A stretch of 64,000 nucleotides of DNA, from assembly GCF_001540865.1 (NCBI RefSeq), contig NC_033627.1:5138127-5202126 (forward strand). The letters are read 5' to 3'. The notes beneath the pieces were generated by a model, which saw nothing but the letters and a program-made list of their open reading frames with translations, was not told the DNA's origin and made no database searches. Position numbers and translations under genes: made by a program. Numbering within the stretch: position 1 is the first letter of the stretch; each line of letters begins with the position of its first letter. Below, in pieces: positions 11,228-23,013 of this stretch. Origin of the DNA: Ananas comosus (Eukaryota > Streptophyta > Magnoliopsida > Poales > Bromeliaceae).

Positions 11228-14200
11228 CTTCTCCCTCTGTTACTTCTCTCGCTCTCTCTCACTCACGCATAGGGTAACCCCTAGAGAAGCTGCTCTGTTT
11301 TATATATATATATATATATATATGAGTCCGGCTGGATACTATCGATAGTTACCAAGGATTTGTGCTATCGAGTTTTCCACCGTTAATTTAATCGCTCTGA
11401 TTTATTTTTACCCCCGTTAGCTTATACTATTCAACCAACTACTCACATCACCCTAGGGACCCACATCATCCTAACCATCCCATTTCTCAATCTAAGGGCA
11501 AAAATCAATAAGCACCAATAGCTTGATGCTATTGATATGTATTCCAGCCTAGTTCTCTCTCTCTCTCTCGGGGCCCGGAGCCCTCTCTTCTCTCTCATCC
11601 ACACCAGTAGACGGCCGCACCTCTCCCCCCGTCTCTCTTCTCGCTTCCCCGGTTCTCTCTCCCTCTCCTCTCTCTCTCTAATATATATATATATAATAAT
11701 ATATATTAATATATATATATATATTTGTAACAATTGTGGAAAAGCCCTCAGAGTCTGAAAGATTGCACCTTTATAGAAAAATACACTTTCGGGTGATCGA
11801 ATCCCACTTTTAGGCATCTGAAACTTCACGATTGAGGACTTTCGGGCGTTCGTTCCAAGTATTGGGCCATCTGAAAGCTACGTAAATATGCTCGAATCAT
11901 CTCATGGGCGCCTAGACCACAGACCGAATTCTCGTTTGTACGCCCTAAATTCTTCCGGGTGCTCAGAACCAGTGTCCGAAACTAGCTGAGTCAACTGCTG
12001 AGTCACCAATGCACCGCCTCAATCACATCCATGCATCGACCTTTTTTCCGGGCTTCTACAGTGACATTGGGCGCCCTCAACATAGGGCCCGAATTCAACC
12101 GAATTCGCAAACTATACTCTCAGGTGTCCACAAGTGAGTTCCAAACTTACCACGGCTTTGAACAATGCTTTCGAGCCCCCTATTCCTCATTCCGAGGGCC
12201 CTATTTCTCATTCCAGGCGTACGAAAACCCATAAAACTCAATTTCAGCTTAGTTTATGCTCCAAAAGCCCTTTTTCGCCTCCGTTTTATGCCAGGACAAA
12301 TCTAACTTAATCCAACATCGCACAGACACGCCGATCATTGACACAAATTTCAATTTAGTCTATTGGCCAAACTCCAATATACTACAATCCCCACTTTCGC
12401 CAAAACAAACAAGCCCTACTTTCGCCAAAACAAAGAAGCCCCACTTTCGCCAAAACGAACAAGCCCCACTTTCGCCAAAACAAACAAGCCCCACTTTCGC
12501 CAAAACAAACAAGCCTTTGGTATCAAAGCTGGTTTGCCAGCCGAAAGTGTGAGATGGGTCTTACATCAGGTGATCTTGGATTAGGGAATGCCTAAGGAAT
12601 TGGACCTAATAAGGACATTAGGATTCAAACGAGGGGAGCTTGTGATGCCCCATTAGTCCCATGTTGGCTTAATAATTGATTTAAGCATTTTGGGCCCGAA
12701 GGGATATTAGTGCTCAAGGCTGGGTTGTTACAAGTTGTGCTTCCATCATGTTAGAGGTGAACTTTGATGGAGGTGGTGTATTTTTTGGTGTTCCTTAGCA
12801 CATGGATTGTTCAAGATAATTTATTTCTTGCTGGTAATCTAGGTTAAGTTGTACACAGTAGAACTTCAGGCGTCAGGTTATACAAACAAACAAACTATTT
12901 TAATTTGGACATGCTAGTTTTCTTGGAAGCAAAGATATTAGCATGACAAATATGAACGATAATGAAGATTGTTAAGGTGTCTTTCCTGAGTCCTAATTGG
13001 ATTATCCACCCTAACTTTTTGCAATTTCAACTTCTGGATTATCCACCTTATTTTTTGCAATCTTAACTTATGGATTATCCACCATTATTTTTGCAATTCT
13101 AACTTCATAAAATAATTAAATTATCTTGTGCGAGTAAAATTCTTTGGGTTATAGTATCCCTGCAAATAAGGTGCATGCAGCACCTCTCAATTCATATGTA
13201 CCTTCTTGATATGTGGCCAATTTTTCATACAGAAGCAAACTGCAGAATTATTTAACATTCATAAAATGCTTGATTTTGCGCTAATGCCTAAATTTATTGT
13301 TAATAGATAAAGATAATTGGTTACCATGTGTGATAAGCAAAATTTTGGTGCTTGGACATTGTGATAGTTGCCTCATGAGCTTGTTGACATTATTACGTGT
13401 TTTATCAATCTTTTCTTCATGTGATTGTGTTAACACTGAATTGTATGGTTTACCGTGTATACTCTCAGGTTCATTTGAACAGTAAGGCTTGTGCTGCTGT
13501 TTATCCTAGCGTTGTACAGAATAAAGTTTTGTGGTTTTGGCCTAGCACTGATCCTCAGTACAAGGATATCTTAGAGATGAAACGACCTCCGTACATCGAA
13601 GAGTTGGATGACCCATCATACACCTGTTCGATGGGAATAAGGGAACTTCAATATGGGTATAATTCTATTCTCTATTGTTGCTGTATCACTCTTAGCAAGC
13701 ATAGCTACACATACAAGTGTATGTATATATAAATAAATCTTTATGTGCACATAATTTCTAGATCCTAAAGCAAATATTTTTTTGAGTAGCTTGTTTTTTC
13801 TCACATCTTTCTTTGTTCACACACTCATTCTTACACCTTTTTGTCCACCAGTCTTGTTCACAACTCACATTCCATTGGAACTATTAAGAAGGATGGTTAA
13901 TCTGTTTTTGTCCAGCATAAGAAGGGTGCATATTTTCTGAACTTTGTGTATATTTATTGGTAGATCAACAGTTTCGCTCTGATTTCTAAACTAATGTCAA
14001 TTGATGGCTCAAACTTCATCAAGTTGTTCAATCGAATCCTATCAGTGGCTTATCCGTGAGGGATGATGGACTGTTGTAGGTGGGTGGCAGCTGAAGGTTT
14101 GCATGTTGTTCCACATAAACATTTTAATTGAAAACTTCCATGCTCAAATGTTGGAAGCTACCTTAGGGCAAAATTTTGGTGACTAGGATGCAATATTAAG

Positions 14201-16643
14201 TTAGTTAAAATGATTTGTGATGATGCATTGGGTTTCCCTCAAGTTCCATGGATAGAAGTTGATGTTAGGACCTGATTGAATTGTTTAATATAGTTTGAGC
14301 CTTCAATTAAATTAAAATGACGTAATAGTTAGAAACCAAGTTGATATCTGGTTGATTATTTGCGGAGCTCGTGTTAATCAAACCCATTTCTTATTATACT
14401 TTTGCAGTATTAATTATCATTTACAAAGATTTTGCTATAGACATGAGTCTCATTGCTAACCATCTAGCTTTCATGCGTGACCTATCTGTATTTAAAATAG
14501 AGATTACTAAATAAACATTTCAGGTATGAAGTCCTTATAGAAAACCTCATGGATCCAGCTCATGTTCCATACGCACATCGTGGAATAATGAGAACAAGGA
14601 GACGTGTGGAACCTGGCAGATAAGTAACTCTTATAGACTTCTCTTTTTTAGCATTACTAAGTTTTTTTTCAGTGTTGGGCCTATTGGCCCACATGGTCTT
14701 GAACTAAACCAAGCTTTGTTGTGATTTATTTGATTCCAATATATATTTCCAGGTTGACTTATTTGGAAAGATTGCTAATAGATAAACTTATTTCACAGCT
14801 GAAGCTGATCGAGAGGGAGGTGGACCTATAGATATAACAATAACAGAATCAAGTAAAAGCGGTTTCCTTGCAAATCTGGAATTTGGCTATTTTAAATTTG
14901 CAGCTCCATGCCTCTTTTATGGTGCCGGAACTATTAGCCGATCTGCTTCATCTAGGAATGTCCAAGAGGTATTCATTCAAATATAACCTGTTCAAACAGT
15001 ATTACAATGTAGAAATTTCTGCTCTCTTTTTCTTTCATCTTAGCAACTAAGTTGTGCTAATTCAGAATATTTCAGCTCAACCCCAGCAGAGGCTCAAGAG
15101 GTCTCTTCTCATATTCATGTGTATTCCAGTCAGTCCTGGAAGAAGCCGACTGATTTTTGTACTTCAAAGGAATTTTGCTGTTTGGATTGAGCTATTTTTT
15201 CGGCGATGGATGCGTCATGTGGGACAAAACCTTATTTTGGATTCTGACCATTATCTTCTCCATGTAGAGGTACTATCCATGACCCTTGCGTTTTATCTCT
15301 TTGCCATCTTACCGTTTAGCTTTTTAGGTAGGAAAATTTGAAGATGCCTATCATATATTCCAACCTTTACTGTTTAGTGTGATATCTTATTGAGCATTTT
15401 GCAGTTTTTTTACATGAGCACTGAAATACTTGGTTCGCGTGTATAAACAATATTCAGGTTTTCCAGTTTGATTCATTTTGGTTATTTGGGGCTGTTCCTT
15501 GTTAGTTGATGACGCTTATTTCATTCTCCATCTAATTGTGCTTTCTGGTCATAATCTATGTCTTTCTGAAGATACCATCATAAACTTGTTTTAATGCTTT
15601 TTTGATTAATGCCAACTCCTTTTGGCCTATTAATATACCTCCTTTTTACTAAATAAGCACTTATCTTCAGGAGCGCAAGATCGCGAAAGTTGGCTTTTCC
15701 AATTGGTTCAAAGCTTGTTATGTGCCAACAAAGTCAGATGCCATGGTTATAGCCTTCAGAAACTGGTTACGAAAATATTCAAACAATCAGGTTGACTGGG
15801 GGAACATGTCTAGCGAGCAGCTTCCACCAACTCCCCCGAGAGAGCAGCTGATGGACAGGTACAACAATATTTAAAGTGGATTGCTTCATTCTCCAGTTGA
15901 TCAATCACAGTTTATATACTCTTTATTTAATTGATTATTGGAGATTTTGTATATGTACCACTGAAAAATCATTTATTGACATATATGCTACTTTACTAAC
16001 TGAATTTTTATATATATACACCCTTGAAACTGCGTTTTCTTTTGATGGGATTGTTCACTATTTATACACCTTAGAGATTTGTTCGACAATAATTTTTCAC
16101 TTCTTTGTCTTTCTTTTTCAAAGTAAAATGAGCTTGCAAGCTGACTAACAATGATACCTGGCTTGCTCCGCAACATAGAATTTGATTTTTCCTTCTTTCT
16201 TTTAAAAGTGGATAAACAATAGTGCAACCAAGCGGGCCTAAATTTTCGAAGGTGATTTGCGAAATTCAGATTTTGCCGGAATACATGTAAAGATAATTTT
16301 GCGTCGGGAATAACGTTATTGTTTCGTAATTACCAAACAAGCATGAAGTGAGCTAAACATTTTCTGTTCTAATCATATTCCTTTCAGATACTGGTCGCAT
16401 GTTGTGCAATGCAGTAGCTGCCGTGGAGGATTGAAATTTCTAAAGGCCCTCGAGTTTTCTCTTCAAGTTCTCTCATTAGCCCTAATCGGGATTGTTGCAG
16501 CGGCCGGACATAGTTTAACTTCAGCCACCACAAGGAATTCCGTTGTCTCTGCAGCAGTACTGTGTTTCGTGGCTTCGCGGTGGCTCTCTCATTTCATCTA
16601 TAAGACCTTTTATTTCCATGATTACAACCATGCTTTCAAATGA
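6465..16643 (+). CDS. PTC52/PAO-like Rieske oxygenase, copy 2 (seven exons)
   Basis: Exons: 6465-6995, 13469-13656, 14524-14603, 14799-14968, 15066-15269, 15671-15858, 16388-16643. They give about 538 aa, the usual size for the PTC52/ACD1-like family. The start gives a Ser/Pro/Arg-rich, acid-poor N terminus typical of a chloroplast transit peptide (about residues 1-60). The Rieske [2Fe-2S] motif is complete: C132-x-H134 and C152-x-x-H155 (RCPHR, CVYHGW). Exon 3 has the mononuclear iron motif [13 protein letters not shown]. The C terminus has CSSC and hydrophobic segments. By family the enzyme is an electron-transfer-dependent oxygenase of the chloroplast envelope linked to chlorophyll-type substrates; the substrate is inferred only. 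Two oddities: intron 1 is 6.5 kb of transposons, and the exon 3 donor is weak. The stronger GT at 14624 would leave an in-frame TAA (14621-14623). Phase and family alignment favour the weak GT at 14604, so that junction is the uncertain part. Confidence 0.85.
7975..9645. mobile_element. hAT-like element with CAGTG termini (middle of nest)
   Basis: Left terminus CAGTGCTTGAAAAG and right terminus CTTTTCAAACACTG are inverted repeats. The 8-bp flanks gtggtacc (7967-7974) and gttgtacc (9646-9653) match at 7 of 8 bases. Both subterminal zones carry dense GGCGCGCGCC/GAGGCGC palindromes (7988-8060, 9477-9630). No transposase is seen. A CTG-rich stretch at 9120-9250 makes small Cys-rich ORFs that I do not consider genes. 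Confidence 0.75.
8239..8832. mobile_element. Tourist-like MITE (innermost of nest)
   Basis: Terminal repeats GGGCTTGTTTGGTT and AACCAAACAAGCCC are perfect. The 3-bp duplication TAA lies at 8236-8238 and 8833-8835. Terminus and TSD fit the PIF/Harbinger (Tourist) group. The element is 594 bp and non-coding. Confidence 0.8.
10140..11330. repeat. Degenerate repeat in intron 1 with internal duplication
   Basis: No ORF of note. A segment with 'ctaggtggctc.atcaat' and 'agccgctgcagctcgatcaat' motifs occurs twice, about 170 bp apart (10250-10340 and 10423-10510). Downstream are a (CTTT)n tract (about 11185-11225) and a (TA)n tract (11300-11323). It looks like an old retrotransposon remnant, but no diagnostic motif is left, so the class stays open. 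Confidence 0.4.
12389..12513 (+). repeat. 25-bp minisatellite, five units
   Basis: Five head-to-tail copies of a 25-bp unit starting CCCCACTTTCGCC and ending AACAAG sit at 12389, 12414, 12439, 12464 and 12489. There are only three substitutions in total among them. Because 25 is not a multiple of 3, every frame encodes a shifting repeat, so coding is unlikely. It abuts the primer-binding-site-like motif at 12518. Confidence 0.9.
12518..12732 (+). mobile_element. TRIM-like retroelement remnant (PBS, PPT, short LTR)
   Basis: TGGTATCAAAGC (12518-12529) resembles an initiator tRNA-Met primer-binding site. About 100 bp later a purine tract GAGGGGAGC (12631-12639) precedes a 92-bp segment beginning TGTGATGCC and ending GTTACA (12641-12732), with the TG...CA ends of an LTR. 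There is no coding region between, as in terminal-repeat retrotransposons in miniature. The 5' LTR expected before the PBS is missing; the 25-bp minisatellite is there instead. Confidence 0.5.
12999..13107 (+). repeat. 36-37 bp tandem repeat, three units
   Basis: Units start with GGATTATCCACC at 12999, 13036 and 13072. Each continues with a T-rich part, TTTTTGCAAT and a variant of 'CTTAACTT'. It lies in intron 1 of oxygenase copy 2, about 360 bp before exon 2. No function is evident. Confidence 0.75.
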
Positions 16644-19130
16644 TCACTCTGCAGGTGAGGCCTTCTCTTAACAAAATAATAAATATTATTTACCTTCCTT
16701 CTGTGATACTCCTTCATAACTGCAATATTGATGTATATAACTGAACAGACATACATATTCTCTCTCAGAAAATTGTAATTATAAGGCAGCTTACGATGCA
16801 CAGCTGTTGAAATTATGCAACGAGTTTATTTCAATTTTACATCCATGCGCGCAGCATTGGAAATCGCAGCTTCTCTTGTGTTCTTATATCTTTTTATTCT
16901 CCTAGTTAAGTTAACATTTTGCACTTGCATTATTGCTGATTGCCTCGTTTCGAAATATACTGATTTGTGCGAGGAAGCTGATATTAATGGATGTTATTTT
17001 GTTAGGCACAGAGCAAGCCCGAGTTTCATTTTTCTATTATGTTACAATTATTATATCATTGTTCATCACATGATAAGTCTTTTACTTGTATAAGGTTAAA
17101 TTGAAAAAGTGTATCCATTTCTGACAAAATGGGTGTTGTTATTATCCCCTTTGTGCAATAATTTTTTTTTTTTTTTTGTGGCCATGCTCTTTTCAGTTTT
17201 GGAAACATGGTTTGGTGTTCATTTAATTGACATTTCTTTCTATGCTTCTGTTCAGAAGTTACATGCCTCCCAGTCCCACATTCGCCTGGACTTCACTGTA
17301 AGGTAGCGCACCTTACTTCAGAATTCAATTATCAAAAATAGTACCTGGCCAATCAAATTATGCCCTTCTAAGCATACATGGTCAGGGCAAATCAAGCTTA
17401 GTAAGATAATTTAAATTTTAAGTTAAAAAAATAGGCAAGAGTAATTTTGTTTTGTGTACTTTTCTGGTAGATGACGATAGCTTGCTGGTGGTATTATCTG
17501 CAAGCGAAACTGCTTTGGAACCCGCGCAAATTAGCAATTGTTTGTTAGTACTTTTTTAAAAGTTAGCAATCGTTAAATGCAAAAATATTTAAACACCGTT
17601 GTCTATTAGCTTAAGTTTTAAAATACAGTGGTTGTTTTATATATTTAATATGATATCAAAACAGTAGATTTTGAGTTCGAGTCACGTCAAATTCCTAGTA
17701 TTATTAATTTTTTTCTATTTAATTTAAATTCATGTCATGGGTTTAGTAAAAAATTTCGAGCTCAGACGAAAGAAAGAGTGTTAAATATAAAAATATTTAA
17801 ATATAATTTTTTACTAGTTTAAATTTTTAGAGAATAATAATTATTTCGTAATATTTAACAACAATGCTATTAGTATATTTCAAAAATAAGTACAATTCTT
17901 ATTTTTTTTTTTTTTCATCCAAAAGTCAAAACTTGATTCTTGTCCCGGTCAACTTTATTTTTTTTATATAAATAATAAAAATTTAAAAGATAGAAATAAA
18001 CCCTTGAATGATGGGGCGTTAAATCATATATTCTCTTTCAGAATGTACAAATAGTATTTTATTTGGAAATTTAAACTTCTCCTGTAAAAAAAAAAAAGCT
18101 TCCTTTAATTGCGTATTCCTTCTGAGAACTTTTTAGCAGACGTGGCATAATGCCCGCTAGGACACCTATCATGGCCCTGACATCACGAGGAATGCTACAC
18201 TGTCACACTTGCACCACGTCATCAATAACAAGCCAATCGCATTCCTTCTTTTCAAACAAAAATACAATAAAAATACTTTTTTACAATCATGATGGGACAT
18301 ATATTCTTAAAAGAATTAATTTGATTGGTTTGTTACGCCACGTCACTAATATACCCGTTGCATTCTAGAATTTTTCCTGACATCACATCCTCTATATCAT
18401 CCCTTTATTTTAATTACATGGAGAAATTTTTGCTTTTGAAAAGTTTTACTACATTAATGAGATTGTGAGTGCAAAGTAACTTCTATGTACATGGCAGATG
18501 ATGCAAGTTCAAACAGCTGAGCAAATTATACTAACAGCAACAATCAATAATGAATTCACACAATAAATAAGCCAACAATGGTTTGATGTGAAGATACATG
18601 CTCTAGAAAAATACTTTTTGTACTTCTGAAAAAGAGTGTAGGTCTTACCCTCTCTATTCTAAACTTGAAAAAAAAAAAAAATTGATGTGACAAATAAAGT
18701 ATTAATAATTTTAGTACAGTGGGTGTAAAATTTGTATTTCACGTTGAAGTATACCGATAGCATTACTCATAATTTTTTTGAAAGAAATATATGAAAATCC
18801 CTTATAGAATATTTTGGAGTAGCCCCTCAACTTTTTTGTTTTACGGATTGAGATCCTTTTTTTTATTTGAGTTCTTATACTTAATTAGCTCAGAAATTTT
18901 ATCCAATTTAATAACTTTCATTCACTAAAAAGTAATTAAACTCATAATATTTAGTAAAACCATCAATAAATTTGATAAAATTTTAAATTTATTCAATTCT
19001 AAATTATTAGAAGCTGAGTGGATCTCAATTAAAAAAAAAAAAAAGTTCAGGGGCGATTTCAGAATGCTGATGCCTACAGTTGAAAAGTCTCCTGTGAATT
19101 TGACTTTGACAATAATTATTTCTTTAATAT
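16644..19130. other. Intergenic region between oxygenase copy 2 and DUF946 gene
   Basis: The first ~450 bp align with the 3' flank of oxygenase copy 1, marking the extent of the segmental duplication (breakpoint near 17090). The rest is AT-rich without a credible gene. An inverted repeat occurs at about 18822-19055, where 'ccctcaacttttt' faces 'aaaagttcagggg'; it may be a small MITE. The genes on either side are convergent, so this region should hold both 3' ends. Confidence 0.6.
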
Positions 19131-21795
19131 TTATTTTTCATCCATGGTCCAACTGCTCTTATCCTTGGGTCCAGTCGGCCCTTCCTCCCCGAGCACTTCC
19201 GCCGGCAGCTCCGCCACCAGCTTCTCCAGCGCCCTCCGCAGCCTCTTCGGAAGCAGCCTCTCGACGCCCTTCAGCTCCTTCGCGATGTCGTAGCTCGTCT
19301 TCGGCCCCCACTCCCTCATGTACTCCAACCACGCCGGCTCCGCCACCGCCTCCCCTACTTCGTCGTACTCCGCCGCCACCAACTCCCACCTCCCCGCTGT
19401 ATCCATCTTCTTCCCCTTCGCCGTATCATTCCTTATACCTATTGAATTATATAAATATTATTATAGCACATTAATTCTCTGACAGTTTAAATTTTTAGCA
19501 GTACAGTTGTTTCGTATTATTTAACAGTATATATATACCTATTTGCAGCTTCTCATTGCCCTGGAGTACCAAGCCGGCCTTCGCGTACGCTGCATGGCCA
19601 TGCAGCGACGCGTAGGCCACGGGCTTATTCCCCCCCGACGGATCGTACTCCGCCTGTGACGCGTCGACCCACTCGCCGGCGCTGTGCGCGGCGTAGTACA
19701 CCCGCCGCAGCTCCCCGCTGAAATTGCTCACCCGCAGCGTCACGTGCTCCCAGTCCCCCACATGCTCCCCGATCCTCCCCAGCGAGACGTTCACAAATTC
19801 CACTTTCGCCCTCGCGGCGCCGTTGAACGGGTAGAATATCCACAGGGCTAAATCGGTAAATGTGCCCCCGAGCATCGGCTTGACGTGGAGGTACACTCTT
19901 GCGGTGTTCAAATCGCCTGCTTTTACTTCTGCTTTCAGCTTGTCATCTGCCGGAAGGTCTATCCAGTATTCCCCGTCGTTCGACCCTCCCTGCGGGAGGT
20001 TCGACCCGTCGGGGGCGATCGCGGTCGGATTCGGATTCCCTTTTTGGTACAGCAACGCCCCGTTGCTGAAGAACCAAGTTACCGAAGAAGGGAAAAATTG
20101 CTCGTCGGGGTGCAAATATATCACGGGAGAGTACGCTTGCATCAGAGCTTCTATTTGCGCTAAATTCGGCATTGCGGAGGTGAACTCGGCGCTGAGATTC
20201 TTCAAACAAGCGAGAGTCGTCGTCGGCGAAGGAGAGCCGTTCGATTGGGCCGTGAACGTGCCCGCGCACACGCCGCGCGCCCGGACGCCACGATCGGACG
20301 GCCGGAGTGAGCTCACGCTGAAGCTGCCGTCGTTGGTGGACCAGAGCGACGTGTCGGGCTCTGATTGGTCGGTGAAGTCGGCGCGGACGCAGCGGATTAG
20401 GTCGAGCGGGGGCTTCTGGGCGGAGTCGGTGACGAGGAGTCCTACGGCTTTGTAGCCGCTGGGAGGAGTCGGCAGCCAGAAGAAGCCGTCGCCGACTCGT
20501 TTGACGGAGGTGGATTCGGCGCTCCACACGAGGGTGTAGTCGAGGGGTTTCGCGAGGATGCCGAGTTCTTGGGCGTCGCGCGCGACGAGGACCCAACCGT
20601 TGAGGGGGCGGTCGTTGGGTTGGGTGTAGGACCCCAGTGAATAGAAATCGGCGGGGACTTCTGTCGGATTGAAGAATCCGGCGCCGACATCGCCTGGGCC
20701 GCCGTCTAATGTGGCCCAGACCTTGGTGAATGTGGGCACTTGGCGCACTTCTAGACCCCCCAGATCTATGCTCCCCGTAGCAAATCCCCCTCCTAATAAT
20801 AATAATAATAATAATAATAAATTATTAAAATCGATAATTAATAAATTAAACATTTTTATTTGCAAAAATTATAATGGTTATTTAGATACAGGGGAAAAGA
20901 ATATAACTATTTGTAAATTAAAAAAGGTAAAAATATATGGAGAACTCTCAAGTACCGCAGTATTTTAAAAACCAGGTCAAATAACAACCCAAAAATATTA
21001 CTGGATCAAGGATCACTGATTCAGCAATTAATCACTCATTGAACCAGTGACGTCAACATGATATCATAAATATTTAATTATTATTTTTATTTTTAATTTT
21101 ATTATATGAAATAACATATATTATTATTTTAGTATTATATTTTCTTATAAAAATTAGGACTCTAGTAAACAGAAAAAAGTAAAAAAATAAAACTTGACGT
21201 GTCTCTGTTTAAACCTAAAGAAAAGTTGAGGGGGAAATTTTAGGATGCCTTTAGTTGAGAGGATACACATACTTCTTTTTTTTTAAGGGCAATTATTTAT
21301 ATATTTTTGAAAAGTTTTCGACTTTATAATTTATCTTTTTTTAGAAGGTTTATTAAAAATACCTTTTTAACATATCTAACTTATTTCAAATATACTCCTA
21401 AAGTTAAATTCTGTTAGTTAGCAACAACTGTTATTTCTATAAAAATACTATTTTGTCTTTTTCAATATATTTTTTTATCATCACTAACTTTTTTATTTGC
21501 CCTTAAGATAGGGACAAAAGAAATATTTTAATTTTTTTTCTTTTCAAATATATTTTTCTATCATCACTATTTTTTTATTTGCCCTTAAGTTAAAAAACAA
21601 AGATATTTTAATTTTTTAACTTTAATAGAAATTTAATTCGGATTTAACCTGAGATAATAACTTAACCAGTACTTACAGCACGAGCATTTTTTAAAAACGG
21701 AGAACAATATGAGGAGTATATTTAAAATAAAAAAATAAGGATAAATTAGATATTTTAAAAGTTTTCATGATTATATTAGATATTATTTTTTTATA

Positions 21796-21826
<31 letters not shown>

Positions 21827-22321
21827 AAATAAATTTCCAATACCCGAAAAAAAAATAAAAGTTTAAATACTTTGTACAATTTTTAAAAACAGGGTTTTTT
21901 CGAACTTAAGAATATAAAATGTACAGTGTATAGATGTTTCGTTTCTGAAAAACAAAAATAACAATATCAAGTGAAATTAAAGATAAATGCCCAAAATTTA
22001 TTAAAAAGTGTGAATACCATAGTATTCGTATAAAACTAATTTTTTCCCAAAAAAAAAAAGAAAACTTATTTCTAATGAGATTTGAAGATTTCATAAATGA
22101 CAAGATAATATTACTAAAATCATAAGGAAAAATTCGCATTAAAAGAAAAGAAAAGAAATGCAAGAGTGAATTAATCCAAAATTAATGAAGTTGTAGTTGT
22201 ACCAATTAATTAAGTACGAACCTGAGGGCCATGTTGGTAGAGGGGAAGGGAAATTGAAGGGTGCGTCGATGGGAAGCGTTTTTTGTCCCTTGGAGCTGGT
22301 AGTGTTTAAGCAATTCCCCAT
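19131..22321 (-). CDS. DUF946 / Vps62-like protein (three exons)
   Basis: Minus-strand exons: 22321-22222, 20792-19539, 19438-19131. Together they give 1,662 nt and a 553-aa protein, the usual size for this plant family. Phases 1 and 1 agree across both introns. I chose ATG 22321 because it begins MGNCL, a likely N-myristoylation/palmitoylation signal seen in family members; an in-frame upstream codon at 22414 would add a Ser/Ala-rich extension. Family landmarks are FATGSIDLGGLEV, FTKVWATLDGGPGDVGAGFF, YSPVIYLHPDEQFFPSSV, GEHVGDWEHVTLRVSNF, ARVYLHVKP, then AAEYDE and LYMREWGPK-like WLEYMREWGPK and GEEGPTGPKDKSSW near the end. The family is annotated as Vps62-like, but its biochemical role is not established, so I give no reaction. 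Exon 2 is GC-rich. Intron 1 begins after an (AAT)n tract (20796-20824). Confidence 0.92.
21283..21795. repeat. Dispersed AT-rich repeat, copy 1 (in DUF946 intron 1)
   Basis: It shares its order of motifs with 41592-42000: AAAAGTT..CGACTTT, TTAAAAATA, TTATTTCAAATATA, AGTTAAATTCTGT, GTTAGCAACAAC and CTATTTTGTC. The ends of each copy are loosely inverted ('gaaaagttttcgac' against 'aaaagttttcatga'). It is probably a MITE family. It lies inside the DUF946 first intron. Confidence 0.5.
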
Positions 22322-22602
22322 GGCTGAGGAAGAAGCTGTGGCTTCAGAAGCGCTTTTGGGAGGAGTAGCAGATGTTGCTGTTGTTGAGGATTGAGAGGAG
22401 GCAGCTGGTGACATACTGGGATTTAAAAGCAGTGGGGTACTTATCTCTCTCTTGGGCTTATTTATGTTGGCCTTTTGTTTTGTGGTCCAAATTTATAAGG
22501 CTTTTATTTTTATTTTTTTTTATTTTTTTTCCAATGGAAATCACGAGGCTAATTAATTGAGCTTTGTAAGTGACATTGGTTCCTCCTAATATGTTTGTTT
22601 AT

Positions 22603-22962
22603 AGGGAAAACTTCAAAAATCCCCCATGTGGTTTCGTAGTTTTTCACTTTGCTCTCCTGTGGTTTAAAATGTATCAATTTGCCCCCCCTGTGGTTTTGTT
22701 TTTTTCTTTTTCTTATCAATTTTATTATTTTTTTTTCCTTAAATCAGTAATAAAGTTAAAATTAAAAGGTACTAAAGTGAATATTTGATAAATCTAGATG
22801 GGTATATGAAGTTTTTTGTATATAATTTAACGAAATATTAACGAAAAAGCTACCGAAAAGATAAAAACAAAACGACAGGGGGGCAAATTGATACACTTTA
22901 AACCACAGGGGGTCAAAGTGAGAAACTACGAAACCACATGGGAGGTTTTTGAAGTTTTCCCT
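22603..22962. mobile_element. MITE with long (~90-100 bp) inverted repeats, copy 1
   Basis: AGGGAAAACTTCAAAAA at 22603 faces its reverse complement ending at 22962. The arms continue for about 90 bp with CCACATGTGG-type, TTTAAACCACA and ATTGATACA motifs. The family recurs at 51811-52165. It lies about 300 bp upstream of the DUF946 start codon. No target duplication could be confirmed. Confidence 0.65.
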
Positions 22963-22977
22963 TATTTATATATAGAA

Positions 22978-22983
<6 letters not shown>

Positions 22984-23009
<26 letters not shown>
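22984..23009. repeat. (GA)n microsatellite
   Basis: A run of about 13 GA dinucleotides directly follows the inverted-repeat element upstream of the DUF946 gene. Confidence 0.9.

Positions 23010-23013
<4 letters not shown>

Noticed and set aside
12389..12513. CRISPR-like array
   Set aside because: Repeats are contiguous with no spacers, in a plant intron.
12256..12584. Repetitive peptide ORFs ([12 protein letters not shown] type)
   Set aside because: Encoded by a 25-bp minisatellite, whose unit is not a multiple of three; open in two frames equally.
17109..17306. Short ORFs downstream of oxygenase copy 2
   Set aside because: No family, AT-rich, and partly within duplicated 3' flank where copy 1 does not keep the frame.
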